From the NCBI RefSeq assembly GCF_028453695.1, contig NC_135781.1, positions 20,769,640 to 20,833,639 on the forward strand: a stretch of 64,000 nucleotides of DNA, given 5' to 3'. This document shows positions 1 through 12,040 of this stretch, in pieces. Position 1 is the first letter of the stretch. Each line of letters starts with the position of its first letter. Both the position numbers and the translations under genes were made by a program. The notes beneath the pieces are model-generated. The model was not told the DNA's origin. It made no database searches and was given only the letters and a program-made list of their open reading frames with translations. Origin of the DNA: Augochlora pura (Eukaryota > Arthropoda > Insecta > Hymenoptera > Halictidae).

Positions 1-990
1 ATCCCGATTCGAGAGCCAGCCGACTCGTTATCCCCGTGGATGATTGCCAAGGACATCGGGCGCGATAACAATCTGCCAAGACGCGTGACCATGTCGGAAC
101 TTCCGGGGAAATTTCATTGAAACGCCGGCAGATCTTCTCGATCACAGAAGAGGCAGCTCGATTTTACAATTTCAAACGATTGGTTTGTTTTTGCTTCAAC
201 TTTTTGAGGGGGGATATCGATATAATGACGATAATAGAAATGTACACATTGTCTTAGAAGTTACAAGCATATAATCTGATCATGTATATACCTGAAGAAC
301 ACGCTGTGCGGTTCATTTTTCCAATTATTTGGATCATTGATGTATAATATAATTCTACGAGGAAACTCTTATTAGTATTTCACTATCTGCACTTCTAATC
401 AGATTTATTGAAATACACACGTTAATCAATCATGAATAATGTAGTGTACATTTCATGTAAATTAAGAATTAGATTTCCTTCAGAATTGAGAAATAGATCA
501 GACTTTATATTCAACTATGCATGAAAATTGATCGCGTTTCTCTCAAAAACATTTCTAAATCAGTATGGACTTTCTAAATTATCCTAAAAGTTTCGAAACA
601 ATCGCTTCAAAGTTTCTTCACACAAGATGTTGCGACGAACGCCTTATTCTTAACGTTCCCAACTGGTCTTCTACTTCTTGAAGACGAACATTGAACAACG
701 CTGAGTATATGTTTTACGCAACTTAGAAATATCTGTGTTTACTAAATAGAGTGGTGGAAATGATATCAGTAAATTCAATCGGTCTCTGAGTTAAAGCAGC
801 TTCCTCTTTCCTGAGACCCGTCGACCGTCTACTTGGACCGTAACCTTCTCATAGTTTTCGAGAGAAGAGACGGAATGAAGGAAAACAAGGGATCACGAAA
901 TGATCAGAGTTCGCCCGACAATTATAAGACGATCGTCCTCAGCGGGGACTTCGAGACTGGTGGGAGCCGTTTGCCTCTCCCGTCTGTGTA
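1..990. other. Non-coding, AT-rich from about 160 to 800
   Basis: No supported gene. The first 150 bases are GC-balanced. From about 160 to 800 the DNA is AT-rich with stops in all frames. Short open frames from 833 run into the CT array and become Ser/Leu repeats, so they are not believable proteins. Confidence 0.6.
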
Positions 991-1042
991 TCTCTCGCTC
1001 TCTCTCTCTCTCACTCTCTCTCTCTCACTCTCTCTCTCTCTC
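991..1042. repeat. (CT)n microsatellite, interrupted
   Basis: About 52 bases of CT dinucleotides with a few interruptions (TCGCTC, TCACTC). It encodes only Ser/Leu repeats in the overlapping open frames, which explains those ORFs. On the minus strand it reads (GA)n, the type of sequence bound by GAGA factor in insects; binding here is inference. Confidence 0.95.
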
Positions 1043-2050
1043 CGTCCCTCTTCCTCCGCGGTCGTCTCGCTTTGTCCTCTCGAGGCCATGGAGGCAGAGC
1101 CGCGAGGTCTATATTGCAGTTAATCTATGTTCCGATTGTATCTGTTCATTGGGTTACGAAGTACCCAGGCACGGGCCCTCGGACATTAACTGCCGTTGTT
1201 ACTGCCTGCAACGATCGCAGATACCAGCGGTTTCACCGCATTCGCCCCCGTGTCGTGTGTGTTTGCATGGGAGCAGGCTGCGGAGTAGCCTGATCGATAG
1301 AATGGAATAGAATACCAGGGAGGAAGATCACGACGGGAGTGTAAGGAGACGAAAGAATAAGGGGTGGCTCCTCGATAACGATGAATTTAACGCGACGCGA
1401 GGACCCCGCCATGCGTCGCTTTATCTAGCCGACCGGTGCCCGCTCGGACCTCCCTCTTCTCGGCGGTTTTTAATCGGCCACGCAGATTAGTGGCATTTCT
1501 CGTTAATTAATACGACGTCGATCGGACGCGTGACGCTATTCAAGCAATTTCTGTTGTATACTCCTCCCGCGAACGGAATGCACACCTCACGGACTGCGAA
1601 ATCGTTTAGGAATCTTTAGCCTCAGAGAATCCTTGAATCGCTATACGTTTTCTCATTTAACGCACCGGCAAACCAGTCCCAGCGTTTTACTAATATCCAC
1701 ATCCAATATCGATTCGTCCGTAACTTCGTTTCAATTAAGCACACAGATTTACTCTCCGATTAGATTGCCCTAAAATTACTAGACAGGAATACGTAGATGC
1801 AAGTCTTGCGTCGATAATGGAAAGTCCAATTTCCGTTTCAAAATTAGGTGACACTTCTAATACAATTATAACTTGAACCGCTCGCTTAACTGACTACCAC
1901 TCGAACCGGTAAGTTATAGACTAAATAAACGAATTAAGAGCTTGCATTAAAGTTCGTCAATGTCGTGCCCTAGGAATTACTTGACGTTTTTCTGAAACCT
2001 CCGGTATTTACGTGACAGTTATCTGGCTAAAGTAACTCACGATCATATTA
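1043..2050. other. GC-rich then mixed non-coding DNA
   Basis: GC-rich to about 1600, then mixed. A good donor-like GTAAGT occurs at 1909, but every frame between it and the nearest upstream AG (about 1847) contains stops, so it does not define a coding exon. Homeodomain-type TTAATTAA sequence lies near 1504. No gene recognised. Confidence 0.55.
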
Positions 2051-2073
2051 TATCCACATCTTCCGTGTGGATA
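2051..2073. repeat. Short inverted repeat (8-bp stem, 7-nt loop)
   Basis: TATCCACA and TGTGGATA form a perfect 8-bp stem around a 7-base loop. It sits in an AT-rich valley. It is too short for a miRNA precursor, there is no T-run after it and no neighbouring gene, so it may be chance. Confidence 0.6.
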
Positions 2074-3718
2074 CAAAAACCTCTTAACAGCTTTCAAAAT
2101 GAAACATTTTTTAACAAAAATTTCCTCGACAAATGTGGACATGATAAACAAATTCCGATAATTGTTTCATTTTATTATATAAATGGATCTACGATGACGA
2201 ACTTATACGCATTTTACGCTGAAAGCATTGATGAATTTTAACATTGGTATTTCAACTAATTTTGAACACTAATTAAAAGGGAACAAGTATTGTGCGTCGA
2301 GGATGAAACAATCGAGGTGCAGTCGAGGAGACTAAACTGTCGAAATCTCGGAGTCGGCTCGAGTCGCATAATTCCTCGGACGTCTGGGATTCCCCTTGAA
2401 CTCAAGCACGTCGGCCCGAAGCAAGACATACGATTAATTACTGTGCGCCACGTCCAAATGCGGCGGCGGTAACAGTAATAGAAGCGCCACGGCGACGTCG
2501 GCGTCGGCGTCGGCGTCGAGTCACAGGTACGACTTGCACGCCAACCGTGGAACTTCCAACCGGAGTCCCCTGAAACGTAGTGCCACGTAGATCCTGCAAA
2601 CGAATGAGTATCGCAGGAGATACGAGCACCTACTCCTGGGATCAGATACGTGTTATCAGTTTTCCCGAATTAACCGTTCCCACTAGTCGGAGACCGGCGA
2701 GCTTCTTCGATTTTCAAGGAGTTCTTGAAACGCCGAGCCATCGAAAGTTCCGAACCGGAACTCCCACTAGATAGATACGATTCATTTGGGGTTTCGAATG
2801 TGTTCGCGATAGAGGACACAAACGCGATCGATCTGCGCTCTTATCGATGATAACGTTTGTACGGAGCTCCATTCCGCATGAGCAAGATTCCGTACCAGTT
2901 GGCCGCGACACCCTTTATCGTACAATTTCGTTCACGGTTTTAACCTCCAAAACACCTTTGCTGTTTGAACACATAAAGTGGCTTCGTGGGGTATACTTCT
3001 ACCCGATTTGAAAACTGCAAATATCTGTGCAGGCTCTACATTTAGAAATAATTGTTCCACGGTAAATAAAAGACTGGCACATCTTCGAACACAATCAGAT
3101 ATTTTCCATTTATATTTCCTCAATAATAACAATAATATAGGAAATTTAAGAGGTATTAATAAAATACTCGATTTCTTTTCCTAATTGTTATCCGTACAAG
3201 TATAAAACCTAAAATCTACCGATTGTTCTGAACAACGACATTTATTCGAAGTACTTTCGAACACGACAGACGGCTCTCTCCAGGGGATTCAGCGTTTAAC
3301 TAGAGCGTGGAGCAACTCGGCTCTAGAGCGTTGAGTTATGGTATAGAAAGAATGAACCTACGCCCATGATTAATTACCGCAGGTAAAAATCCGGTGAAAC
3401 TTTCGGTCCCGGGAGCCATAAAAGTTTGTTAACTCGTTCTTCGTCGGGATAATTCTCGAGTCATTTTCAACCCTCGTTTCCTTTAAGGGCATACTTCAGC
3501 GTGGTTCCCCGACGGTCTGGGCTCTTCCTAGAGCCTCTAAGCTACCGGAATCCGATCCGTCATCTTCGAGATGCGAGTTTTAACGTCATCGGATACTTTA
3601 ACTCCGCGATGATTTCTTTGAACACGGTAACCGTGCAACAGCGTGTGTCGCAAACTCGCCGCGACTGTCACAAAGTTGTCGGTCACAGTTCGGTAGCCGG
3701 CACGACGGATTGGTGGAC
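2074..3718. other. Non-coding DNA
   Basis: AT-rich to about 2280, GC-rich 2290-2900, AT-rich 3000-3230, then mixed. The short open frames overlap on both strands and resemble nothing known. The only clear repeat is the hexamer array listed separately. Confidence 0.55.
2495..2518. repeat. GTCGGC hexanucleotide array
   Basis: About four tandem copies of the GC-rich hexamer GTCGGC. It produces Arg-rich runs in the minus-strand open frame that crosses it, so that frame is not a credible gene. Confidence 0.85.
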
Positions 3719-3808
3719 GAGGAGGAGGTCACGAAAAGAGGGGGGAGGGGGGCGGAGAAAGGAACACGGAAAGAGAGAAGGAGAAAGAGGGAGAGAGAGA
3801 GAGAGAGC
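3719..3808. repeat. Purine-rich tract ending in (GA)n
   Basis: About 90 bases almost wholly of A and G, including G-runs and a terminal (GA)9 near 3790-3807. The two open frames through it read as Arg/Glu/Lys low complexity. This is a simple-sequence expansion. Confidence 0.85.
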
Positions 3809-5702
3809 TGGAAATTAGCGGTGAACGCGAAGTGGTGCTTTCCGGCCGTCGTACGGGGTGCCTCATACGGTCGGGCAAGGAGCCGAACGGTTAATTAGAA
3901 ATTCTCGGTGGTAATCGGCGGCTCTCGGGGTGGACCACCGATCGATGGTGGTCAACTGGGCTCATTGTCGGGTCTACCAGACACTCCCCTATTCTCCGCG
4001 CCGCGCCGTTGCAACACCGCGCGGTGCAACGCTCATGGTCTCGTCAACCCTCTTCGCGATCCCTCGCCGCCCGTCCGCTATGCTTCATTCGAAAACCGGG
4101 CCTTCATCGACTGTTCGAGTTCATTAATTAAATACTTTGAAGCTCGGGTACTTCAAAATCGATCGATCACTTCCCATTAATGAAATCCCGAGAATTCTAT
4201 TAGCGAGGTCCGTTATTTTTGAAGAAATTATACACGTCCAAATTTTAGACGTTTTTAATTAGTATTGGGATCAGACATGGGGATACATTTATTAGAACAT
4301 TTTTTTCTGATAAAGTAGCGGATTGGGTAAGGGATGTGAAGAGAAAAAGGGAGAAGAGAGAGAAGGAATGTGAGAACAGTTCGAGGTAAAGGATGAGTGT
4401 TCAGATTTTTCTGATATAAGTAAAAACCGGCATCTCGGAGCAAATTTTGCCAAAATTATGAATTTATTCATATGTGTCAATTGAAATTGTACTGCAATTA
4501 ACAATAATGTTGTACACGAACATTATCTCCATTTTCAAAACAATACGAAACGTACAGTTTTGAGGTTTCTCTCGAACCATCCGAGTTATGGGCATCAAAG
4601 TTCACGAGATCTTTAGGGTTCATTCATCGAATAACAATGTTTACACGCTATGTATGGTCCCTGCTATTGTATGTCATGCATCGCGGTGATGGACATGTAA
4701 CATCCGTGATTATTATTTGATGTGAAACTCGGTGGAACGCTCGATGGGACGAATTGATATTCCATTCGAATCATAGATTAAAAGATTGAATGTTCGCGTC
4801 TACCTTCGCGTTCTAACAATCGCGGTGGAAACTGTGCCACCAGAGTTCGCAGAGGAAAAAGAAACAGCCAGCTCTGGAAGCCCTTTTGTGCAGGGTCGAT
4901 ATCCGGTATCAGACACCGGCGGATCGTCCAGCCACTGACACGTTGCTCCCTGGATAAAGTAATAATTCGGTGGATCTCGAGCAGAGCTATTCCCTCGTCA
5001 AAGTCGCCCTTTGAAATTTCGAGTTGCTCTCGTCGAGAGTCTCGCAAAGAGCCAGAGTTTATTAGACACGATCGAGAGTGCAGCCGGGAGCCGATTTACA
5101 AAAACAAATTCCCTTTGTCCGCGATCGGCTGCCGGTGTTCCGGACGCGGGCGCAATGATGTGATAGCAACGTCATTAATTAAGTATGGAGGACCGAGGCC
5201 GGGATTCGCGGAGCTTTTTATCGGTGTTCAGGGATGACCAATCCGGGACGAGAGTCCCTCGCGCGCGGAACCCTCTGTTTTCATTCCCGTTCTCTCTTTT
5301 TCTACTCCTCTTTTCCCCTCGGCGAGTGACCATCCGATTGAACGCCAGCTTATCTCTCCCAAAGATTTCTCGGCTTTAATTGCGCTAGTCAGTGTCCTCC
5401 GGCTCCATCGGCGCTGTCGTAGCTGGCCTTTCACCTATCTCCTATCGTGTCCCTCGACCCCTTTTTCATCCGGCCACTGTTTTAATGGCGTATTTAGATG
5501 TTCGGCCGGTGTCCCTCAAAAGAGGAGAGAGCCGGCGGTCGCTGCCATTGAGAAATTAACAGCGAACGGCGCCGCGATCACCGGAAGATAAACGGAGCTT
5601 TTACCGTGGCACGATCAATTATAGAACCGGGCTTCGAGCGCAGGAAAATTCGATAACGTTGACGTTCGAACGGTCTCGCGTCGCGCGACCCGTGATGGTT
5701 GC

Positions 5703-5705
<3 letters not shown>
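3809..5705. other. Non-coding DNA with a short imperfect palindrome
   Basis: GC-rich 3810-4100, AT-rich 4190-4560, then GC-rich again from 4780, with a pyrimidine-rich patch at 5275-5320. At 4007-4031 the arms CGTTGC/GCAACG enclose a second stem ACCGC/GCGGT with a three-base bulge. No exon or RNA gene is supported. Confidence 0.5.

Positions 5706-5737
<32 letters not shown>
5706..5737. repeat. (GA)16 microsatellite
   Basis: Uninterrupted GA dinucleotides, 32 bases. The lack of interruptions suggests a young or still variable microsatellite. It lies just before a GAGTC pentamer array. Confidence 0.95.
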
Positions 5738-5739
<2 letters not shown>

Positions 5740-5787
5740 GCGCGTTTATGTTAATTGTGGGAACAGAAAGGGACGCGTGTTTTATGC

Positions 5788-5808
5788 GAGTCGAGTCGAG
5801 TCGAGTCG
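5788..5808. repeat. GAGTC pentanucleotide array
   Basis: Four tandem GAGTC units. Together with the (GA)16 51 bases upstream this is a small simple-repeat cluster. Confidence 0.85.
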
Positions 5809-6490
5809 TGTGTTATGAGTCGCACCAACTTCACCCCTACCACCACCCCGGGGCTTTCTCCTCTTTTTTCCCTCAGGTCGCACCCCTATTTTTTTCCTCG
5901 GTCGGCTTTTGTGTTCGCGCCTGTTTATACACTGGACACGCTTTTCCACGAAATGGAAGTGCTTATGAATTACGCGCGCGCCGGGAATACGAATGCCAAC
6001 GAAATTTCTGATGGAAGTTGGAAAACACAGCCGCGCCACCGCGAGGGTATCCCGCCTATCCCGAATTTCTATGAATTTTACGAAACCCCGGTCAATATGA
6101 AATCCGCACAAACGCATCGCGGGCCGCGCTCTCGTTCCGGTCCGCTCGGAATCTCGATTTGCGGCCGAACCGTTCCAAAACACGACGACACGCGTGCTCG
6201 CGCCGGACGGAATTAGAGTAATCCTTTTTTTCCGCTGTATATAATTCATTGCCGCACCGACCGAACCATTTCGAAACAAAGCCCTAACAAAATACGAGCT
6301 TTTCGCTCGGAGCCATCGAAATTGTACATAATAACTGGAGACAAGAAGCGCGCGACGCTGGATTAACCGTGTCTGCATCAGTTGACACCATTTTGTTCTA
6401 TTGTGATATTTGATTGATCAAAATATGTCAAATAACAATCTATGGTTACCATTTTTCGACCTGCAATTTCTTAATTTGTAAAACAAAAAC
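5809..6490. other. GC-rich island, no supported gene
   Basis: Open frames of 153 codons (plus) and 198 codons (minus) overlap almost completely here. Neither is flanked by convincing splice sites and neither resembles a known family. Long opposite-strand frames in CpG-rich DNA are expected by chance. At 5860-5876 a pyrimidine run ends in CAG, but the following GTCGCA is not a donor. Confidence 0.5.
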
Positions 6491-6520
6491 TAACACTAGA
6501 TATACTGGGTCATAAATGTA
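6491..6520 (+). repeat. TAACACTAG-type repeat end, left orientation
   Basis: The sequence TAACACTAGATATACTGGG is matched in opposite orientation at 8478-8499 (minus strand: TTAACACTAGCTTACTGAACC). The shared core AACACTAG..(TA)ACTG suggests two ends of one interspersed element or two copies of one family. No coding capacity is seen between them. Confidence 0.4.
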
Positions 6521-6663
6521 ACTGATTGATTTATAACAATGACAAGATCGGATTTATTTAAACTACATATGGTTATTATTATAATATACAGTTTAATAAA
6601 AAAAATCGTCTAAAATTTCTCGTGAAAACATTTTTATAATACCAAAGATTGTTATGGAAACAA

Positions 6664-6698
6664 TTGGAAATCAGTCATTTTGACCGATTTGGTAGATC
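6664..6698 (+). repeat. Direct repeat copy 1 (GTCATTTTGACCG type)
   Basis: Shares AGTCATTTTGACCGATTTGG with GGTCATTTTGTCCG-TTTGG at 6990-7022, both followed by TAGAT. The copies are 326 bases apart in an AT-rich valley. They look like fragments of one interspersed repeat. Confidence 0.5.
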
Positions 6699-6989
6699 AC
6701 GTGTGTTGTTGTTTCTTTAGGGTGACTATAATCGTCAAACACAGGTAACCGATTAAGAAGGATATATAATTTAATATTTATTAAATTATATATTTTATAA
6801 AAACGTTGTATTCGAACAAAATGTGGTGAAAATCAAACATATGTAGCATAATTACAGTAACTTTTGAACAACAATATTGAATTTTTTAGATTTCTGGCCG
6901 TTTTTATCATAAAATAGTTTTGATATTTATTTTATTATTTCCTGTAAGAACGTCTTTGTAATTAATACTATGTTAAAAAAGAAAAATAT

Positions 6990-7022
6990 GAAACCGGTCA
7001 TTTTGTCCGTTTGGATAGATTG
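6990..7022 (+). repeat. Direct repeat copy 2 (GTCATTTTGTCCG type)
   Basis: Second copy of the 6664-6698 repeat, with a one-base gap and several substitutions. The flanks do not align well, so the shared block is a short repeat core. Confidence 0.5.
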
Positions 7023-8477
7023 TATATTAATCTACTATCTTCGTCATCCTTGTTTTTTAAATTGCTGCATTAAGAACTATTTACGATTTTCGTTTCGCTA
7101 GATCGTCAAGCGAGAGGGGGGGAGAGCACTGCGGCTCGAAGAACGTCGAACGCGGATTTATCAGTTAGCAGTTCATTAGGGTCGGGAATCATTGAATTTC
7201 AGAACGGTTCGTAATAGATATTGTCCGCAGGAGCGAAGGCCGCGACAAATCGACGAAAAAGTAGCCGCGCATAATTCAGCCGGGTTCGTCCTTCTTCGTG
7301 GTGCGGTGAATCGTCCCTCTCGAAGGATTCACAGACACACGGCCCTTTTTTCTGTCGCCGATGCGCACACCATGTAAAAGTGAAAGAGAAAGAACCGGGG
7401 AGAAAGATAGATAGAGAGACGGCGAGAGAGAGAGAGAGAGGCACCGGTGCGGTGGGAGGAACGAAACGTAGATCAGGGACGTCCGAGCTTAATCCACGCT
7501 AATTAAATCGCGGACGTAAAAGAGAGGCGCTTTGCCTTGGCGCGATCGTGACTCGCGAAAATAAAAACAGCGAGCGGGAGGCAGAAAAGGGAGAGTCGAG
7601 CGCTCGCTCGCTTGCTCGCGCGCTTTGCGAGGCCGGACGAAAGTGGACGACGCGCATAAATTATTCCCGAAACTGCACGACGATCGAGAACGAAGACCTC
7701 GCGCTATGAATCGCGTTAATCATGCTAATGGAAATTGATTTGTTGGTTCCGAGGCATCGGCCTCCTGACCAGGTGGCGCTGGAAACGACGAGGTTGCCAA
7801 TGTCGTCGATAACAAACGTTTCTCGCAACTTCGAGACTCATTCATTAACTTTACTTTTGTCGTTCTTCGGAACTTGCGTTCATTCGAAGTCCGCATTTTA
7901 ATACTATACTTACCAGGCCGGTCAGTATGACGTGTTTTGTTTATCACATATTTGAGCCGTGTATTTTGAAAGCAGTCTAGGTCCATTTATTTTAGAAACC
8001 AGATGTTTAAGGATTTCATGTTTTAATTAATTTAAAAATAATAATAATTGATAACATGGTAGTTTTAACCTGATGTTTTTATGTTTCTGAATATTAAAAT
8101 AGCTAGCTAGATGTTTTTGGAAATCGACTTTGGCTGCTTTGAAAGTAAATGGATTATTTGGTTTCAAAATTGTTGAAAATGTAAGGATCCTTTCGTCGGA
8201 CGCAAGCATATATGCTAATTAGAATACAGGTTTTTATGCACTTATGACACAATATGTCAAATATATAATGGTCAAAACTTTAGAAGAATTCGTATTTTCA
8301 TATCGTTTCATATCGTTTGAAACATGATAAAAGTAATAAAAGACTAAATAAATCTCTGTCTAATAAATAAATATCAACTTCTTGCAATTAATACACCGAA
8401 TTTTCATTTTGCGTAAAGATTCGCAGTCTAACGATAATAAAAATTATATACAAAATAACAAACGTCAGTCGCTTTTG
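7023..8477. other. Non-coding DNA with one minus-strand donor-like site
   Basis: GC-rich 7090-7900 with the (GA)n tract below, then AT-rich. At 7913-7918 the minus strand reads CTG|GTAAGTAT, a strong donor consensus, but the upstream minus sequence is AT-rich without a good acceptor. I do not call an exon. Confidence 0.45.
7424..7441. repeat. (GA)9 microsatellite
   Basis: Nine GA units within a wider purine-rich stretch (7378-7441). This is the third GA tract in the first 7.5 kb. Confidence 0.9.
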
Positions 8478-8499
8478 GGGTTCAGTAAGCTAGTGTTAA
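8478..8499 (-). repeat. TAACACTAG-type repeat end, right orientation
   Basis: Minus-strand reading TTAACACTAGCTTACTGAACC matches the plus-strand end at 6491. About 2.0 kb separate the two inverted ends. No target duplication can be recognised with confidence. Confidence 0.4.
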
Positions 8500-11400
8500 T
8501 CATTTTAAAAGTCACACGTACCTTAACTGGACACTTCATAAGATCAGTGTCGCCTTCGTGTTGATTTTCTTAAATTATTAAAAGGATCTAATTGAATGCT
8601 GACGAGCATCCGGCAATTACAAACCCAATCATCAAAAAGGATAATCAAACATGTTACTGACGCGGACACATCGATTTCAATTTCTCCGATGTTCTCGATT
8701 GCTTCATCAGAACGTTTTACACGGGAAGGGTCCTCCCCTTCGGACGCTAACAAATATGTGAATAATTAATTTTGACGTCTCGATGACGGAAAAACTGGTT
8801 GCCGAACGTGTAATTGCTCGGGAAGCGTTATCGCGACAAGACACTCGCTAGATTCATGAATGTGTACCAATGTTATTTTCAGCGACACGGTCCCGGTTAT
8901 CCATTACCGAGAATTGTTATTGGCCCGTGAACGGTAATTGGCCGACTTCGTTTTCGAGCAATTTAACGATAATTAATTGCAACCCGATGCAAATGAGATT
9001 CGCGTTCCTGCTTCAAACTCGTCGTTCCGTTCGGTATGCGTTAATCGTGTCCCGGTCCGAAGAAAAAGAATTCCGTTCTTTGCGGCCAGCGTCGAAAAGA
9101 TTAACCGAGCGTCGCTTTCGGCCGGTGCGTCGGAAACGCGGCGCTTAATCTTGTTTTGCGCGGGCAAACGCGCGTTTTATAAACCGCCTCGGCGCGGCGC
9201 TGTGAAACGCGATTACAAACGCGCGCCAGCAAACACAATCGCGCGTTTCGGAAATGCTTGCTGTTTTCTCTGCTCTCTTTGCACCCCTGTTTAATAAATA
9301 AACACGTCATACAAAAAGGTATCCAGAATTTATACATAAAACGCGAACTTATTTATTCGTACGAATTTATTCATTGAAATTGTACTACCGATCATTACCA
9401 TACCAAGCTTCGAAATAATCTTAAAAGTATCAAAGTTTATACTTGAAACACTGTTAAAAGTACAAGCATTTATTGTAACAGATTTAATTACATTGTTTCA
9501 TGTCTTAACTCATTCTTCTTCCATTCGAAAAATCGAGAAACCCTTGCGGTCGACCGACAGGAACAGCTGTCGTAATTACAATGGTTGATGCATCGCGATC
9601 GAACTTGACGGCACAAGCAGGTACAGTGGCGCTTACTTAGGTGCAAGAAATTGTTCGAATACACGCATCGCAGGACTTTCGACTGAGAAATTCCGCTTGG
9701 CTATTTTGCGTAACGTAAATAGGAGAAAAAGTAGCGATGGGAATGTTCGCGCGTTTTCAATCTTCGAAAGCTGCGACACGGACCGTCTTCTCTCGGCCTC
9801 TCGGCCACGCTGTATCGTGACCGGTCAATCTAATCGATCGAGAGAGGCTGGTTGCAAGTCACTTTTTCGCCAGAATCGATTTGCAGCGCCGGCACGACAC
9901 GCACCATAGTGAACGCGACACGATCCTCGTTCGTGCACGAAGACAGACGGTCCACGCCGACCCTCCAGTGATTTTCCGAATCATCAGAAGGGTGTGAAGC
10001 ATACATAATGCATCAGAGACATTATGCGAAGGCGTGTACAACTCTCGCGGGCGGGTCCCTGCCATTACACATGTACCTACGTATGGAAATGAAAAGGGCG
10101 GCCCCAGCCGTCTCGAGTGACCCAAATATGGAATTTTGGTCGTCTCGCGCCGTAACGAGCAGAGCCAGCCTCTGATTTCCTCTGGTCTTATTATCGATCA
10201 TCGTTCTCGGCGCCCTAGTAAAACGTTCGGCCCTTGCTAACGTCCCAAAAGGACTGAGCTTCGTCACTGACGGTAGGTGACTTATCTGCGCACGTGACTA
10301 TTCCGGAGCTTCTTCGCTCGCGATGATACCTCTATCTTTCACGAATTCAGTCAACAAATTATACTTTGTGCGGTAATTGTAACTGAACGGATAATGAACA
10401 TATACTTTCGTGTACCAGAACATCTCTTCCGCTAAAAATCTTAGAAAAGTGGTAGCAATTTTTGTTAGCTCACATTTTCACAACTATATCACAGATGCAT
10501 ATGCAATCTATTTACGAACCTTGGTCTAACAAGTGAAATTTAATTAAATGTACCTCGTTGTGTACCATATTTTACTTGCGATATTGTTTTCTTAATTGTT
10601 GATTCTATCACTTTCGCATATATAAAACATAGTAAATAAGCCAAACGGTACATTTTACACAAGTATTGTATAAATGAGCTGTTTATCTTGAAAGTGACCT
10701 AAATCAATTTCAATATATGTAATCTTAGTTTTGCAAATCCTCTTCGAAACATGAAAACACTGTACGACGATCGTCACGAACATGTGAACGTGAAGAATAC
10801 TCGCGAAGTTGATGACTTCGTGAAGTTCCTTTAATAATTTTACTCTTCCATGCCAAACATCGCGAAACAATGCGTTATTTCCCGTAAGGTAGCAGTTACG
10901 ATAACGAGAACCTCGATTAGTCCGATGTCGAGCCCTTGACGGGCGATGAAATGGTAGTATGTAGTTGGTACGAAATTGTCCACGGTTCCCTGCTTTCGTA
11001 TGATTCCGTTCGGTTCCCGGATCCGTTAACCCGCTAATATTTATTTTCATTATTTAACCATCTTGTCGGCAAATAACTGGTCAGGGATTCCCGCAATATT
11101 GGCGATAACTGCTCTTACCGGCTCCAAATGCCCAAATAACTGTCGAATACATTGCGGGGCGGCGCGGCGTGCCTGGCGCAGCTATCGTTGAATTTTTAAC
11201 GGGACAATCGTTCCCATCGATCGGCCACCTCCGGTTACACGAGTGTCGCGACCGATCTCCGGGAGGATGGACGCATCGATTTTGCTGGTCGATCGCCGAA
11301 CGGAAATACGGTTCCGCCCAAATTCCGAAATGATCTGTGGCGACGATAGAAATCGTTCCTTCTCGGGAACCGATCGAAAATCGGCTAGCACAAAAACTGC

Positions 11401-11695
11401 ACGCAAACAGGAAAGCCTCTCGATTCGACCGAGCAGTCTAATAGGAAATATAAGTTGACCGCGTTAACGGATAGTTTACCGTGCATTTACAGCAGCACGA
11501 TACGTCTCGAGCTATTAAAACTGATTTGGCGAAAAAGTGCGAGCGAAAATCGTGAACCGTTTCCATGAAAATCACCGGATCCGCTTCGAACTCGTACCCA
11601 ATATCTGGATGCGTCTGTTGTTCTGTTTTAATAATTCTTTGAAAAATGACTGTGACACTGATACCTCCATTTCATTTTGATCAACCAAAGTAGGT
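8500..11695. other. Alternating GC-rich and AT-rich non-coding DNA
   Basis: Valleys at about 9300-9500 and 10330-10760, islands between. An acceptor-like pyrimidine run ending in TTTTCAG at 8875-8881 is followed by an open frame to 9148, but no donor or family resemblance supports it. A minus frame of 131 codons (10655-11050) spans mixed DNA and is unrecognised. No RNA gene seen. Confidence 0.5.
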
Positions 11696-12040
11696 TTAAC
11701 CCTTTCGCTTCGGCTGTCCAGTCCGCCGAAGTACTGTTACTAAATGGAAGTGCGCCGTGAATACGTGCAGTATGCGTTGTTGCTGTATATACGTTTTCCT
11801 TAGTCTTAAATAACTATTTTGCCGAATAAAACAATCTTTGCTACAATATAATGAGTATAATTTACATCTTTGGTATGAAAACATTTATAACTTACAATTC
11901 TAACTTTTACTATTGTATATTATTATAACTTTTATAACTTACCCACGAGTCATATTGGGCCCGCCGCTTATAAGTGGTGCTCCTACCCACAGGTCATATT
12001 GCGCGCCGCTTATAAGCGGCGCTCGAAGCGAAAAGGTTAA
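11696..12040. mobile_element. Non-autonomous TTAA element (MITE), 337 bp plus target sites
   Basis: TTAA at 11696-11699 and TTAA at 12037-12040 flank a 337-bp unit. Its ends are inverted: left CCCTTTCGCTTCGG, right (reverse complement) CCTTTTCGCTTCGA, with one mismatch in the first 13 bases. TTAA target duplications and CCC-starting termini are the hallmark of the piggyBac superfamily. There is no transposase frame inside, so it would depend on an enzyme made elsewhere. The right part holds a 42-44 bp tandem duplication with a perfect palindrome. The assignment to piggyBac-like MITEs is inference from ends and target site. Confidence 0.8.
11941..12026. repeat. Tandem duplication with palindromes inside the element
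   Basis: Two copies of a 42-44 bp unit start ACCCAC(GA/AG)GTCATATTG at 11941 and 11985. Each contains a CCGCTTATAAG core. The second copy holds the perfect 20-bp palindrome GCGCCGCTTATAAGCGGCGC at 12003-12022; in the first copy that palindrome has decayed (CCGCTTATAAGTGGTGC). Confidence 0.85.

Noticed and set aside
1847..1915. AG...GTAAGT pair resembling an exon
   Set aside because: All three frames contain stops and the acceptor lacks a pyrimidine tract.
5860..5885. Pyrimidine run ending in CAG followed by GTCGCA, considered as a ratchet site
   Set aside because: GTCGCA is not a usable donor.
5782..6378. 198-codon minus frame overlapping a 153-codon plus frame
   Set aside because: Mutually overlapping long frames in CpG-rich DNA; its end is made of simple repeats (GAGTC array), and no family resemblance is seen.
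7913..7986. Strong minus-strand donor GTAAGTAT
   Set aside because: No acceptor of reasonable quality upstream on the minus strand; an isolated donor consensus is expected by chance.
11037..11060. GTTAACCCGC, considered as a TTAA-element end
   Set aside because: No similarity to the other ends beyond TTAACCC and no inverted partner.
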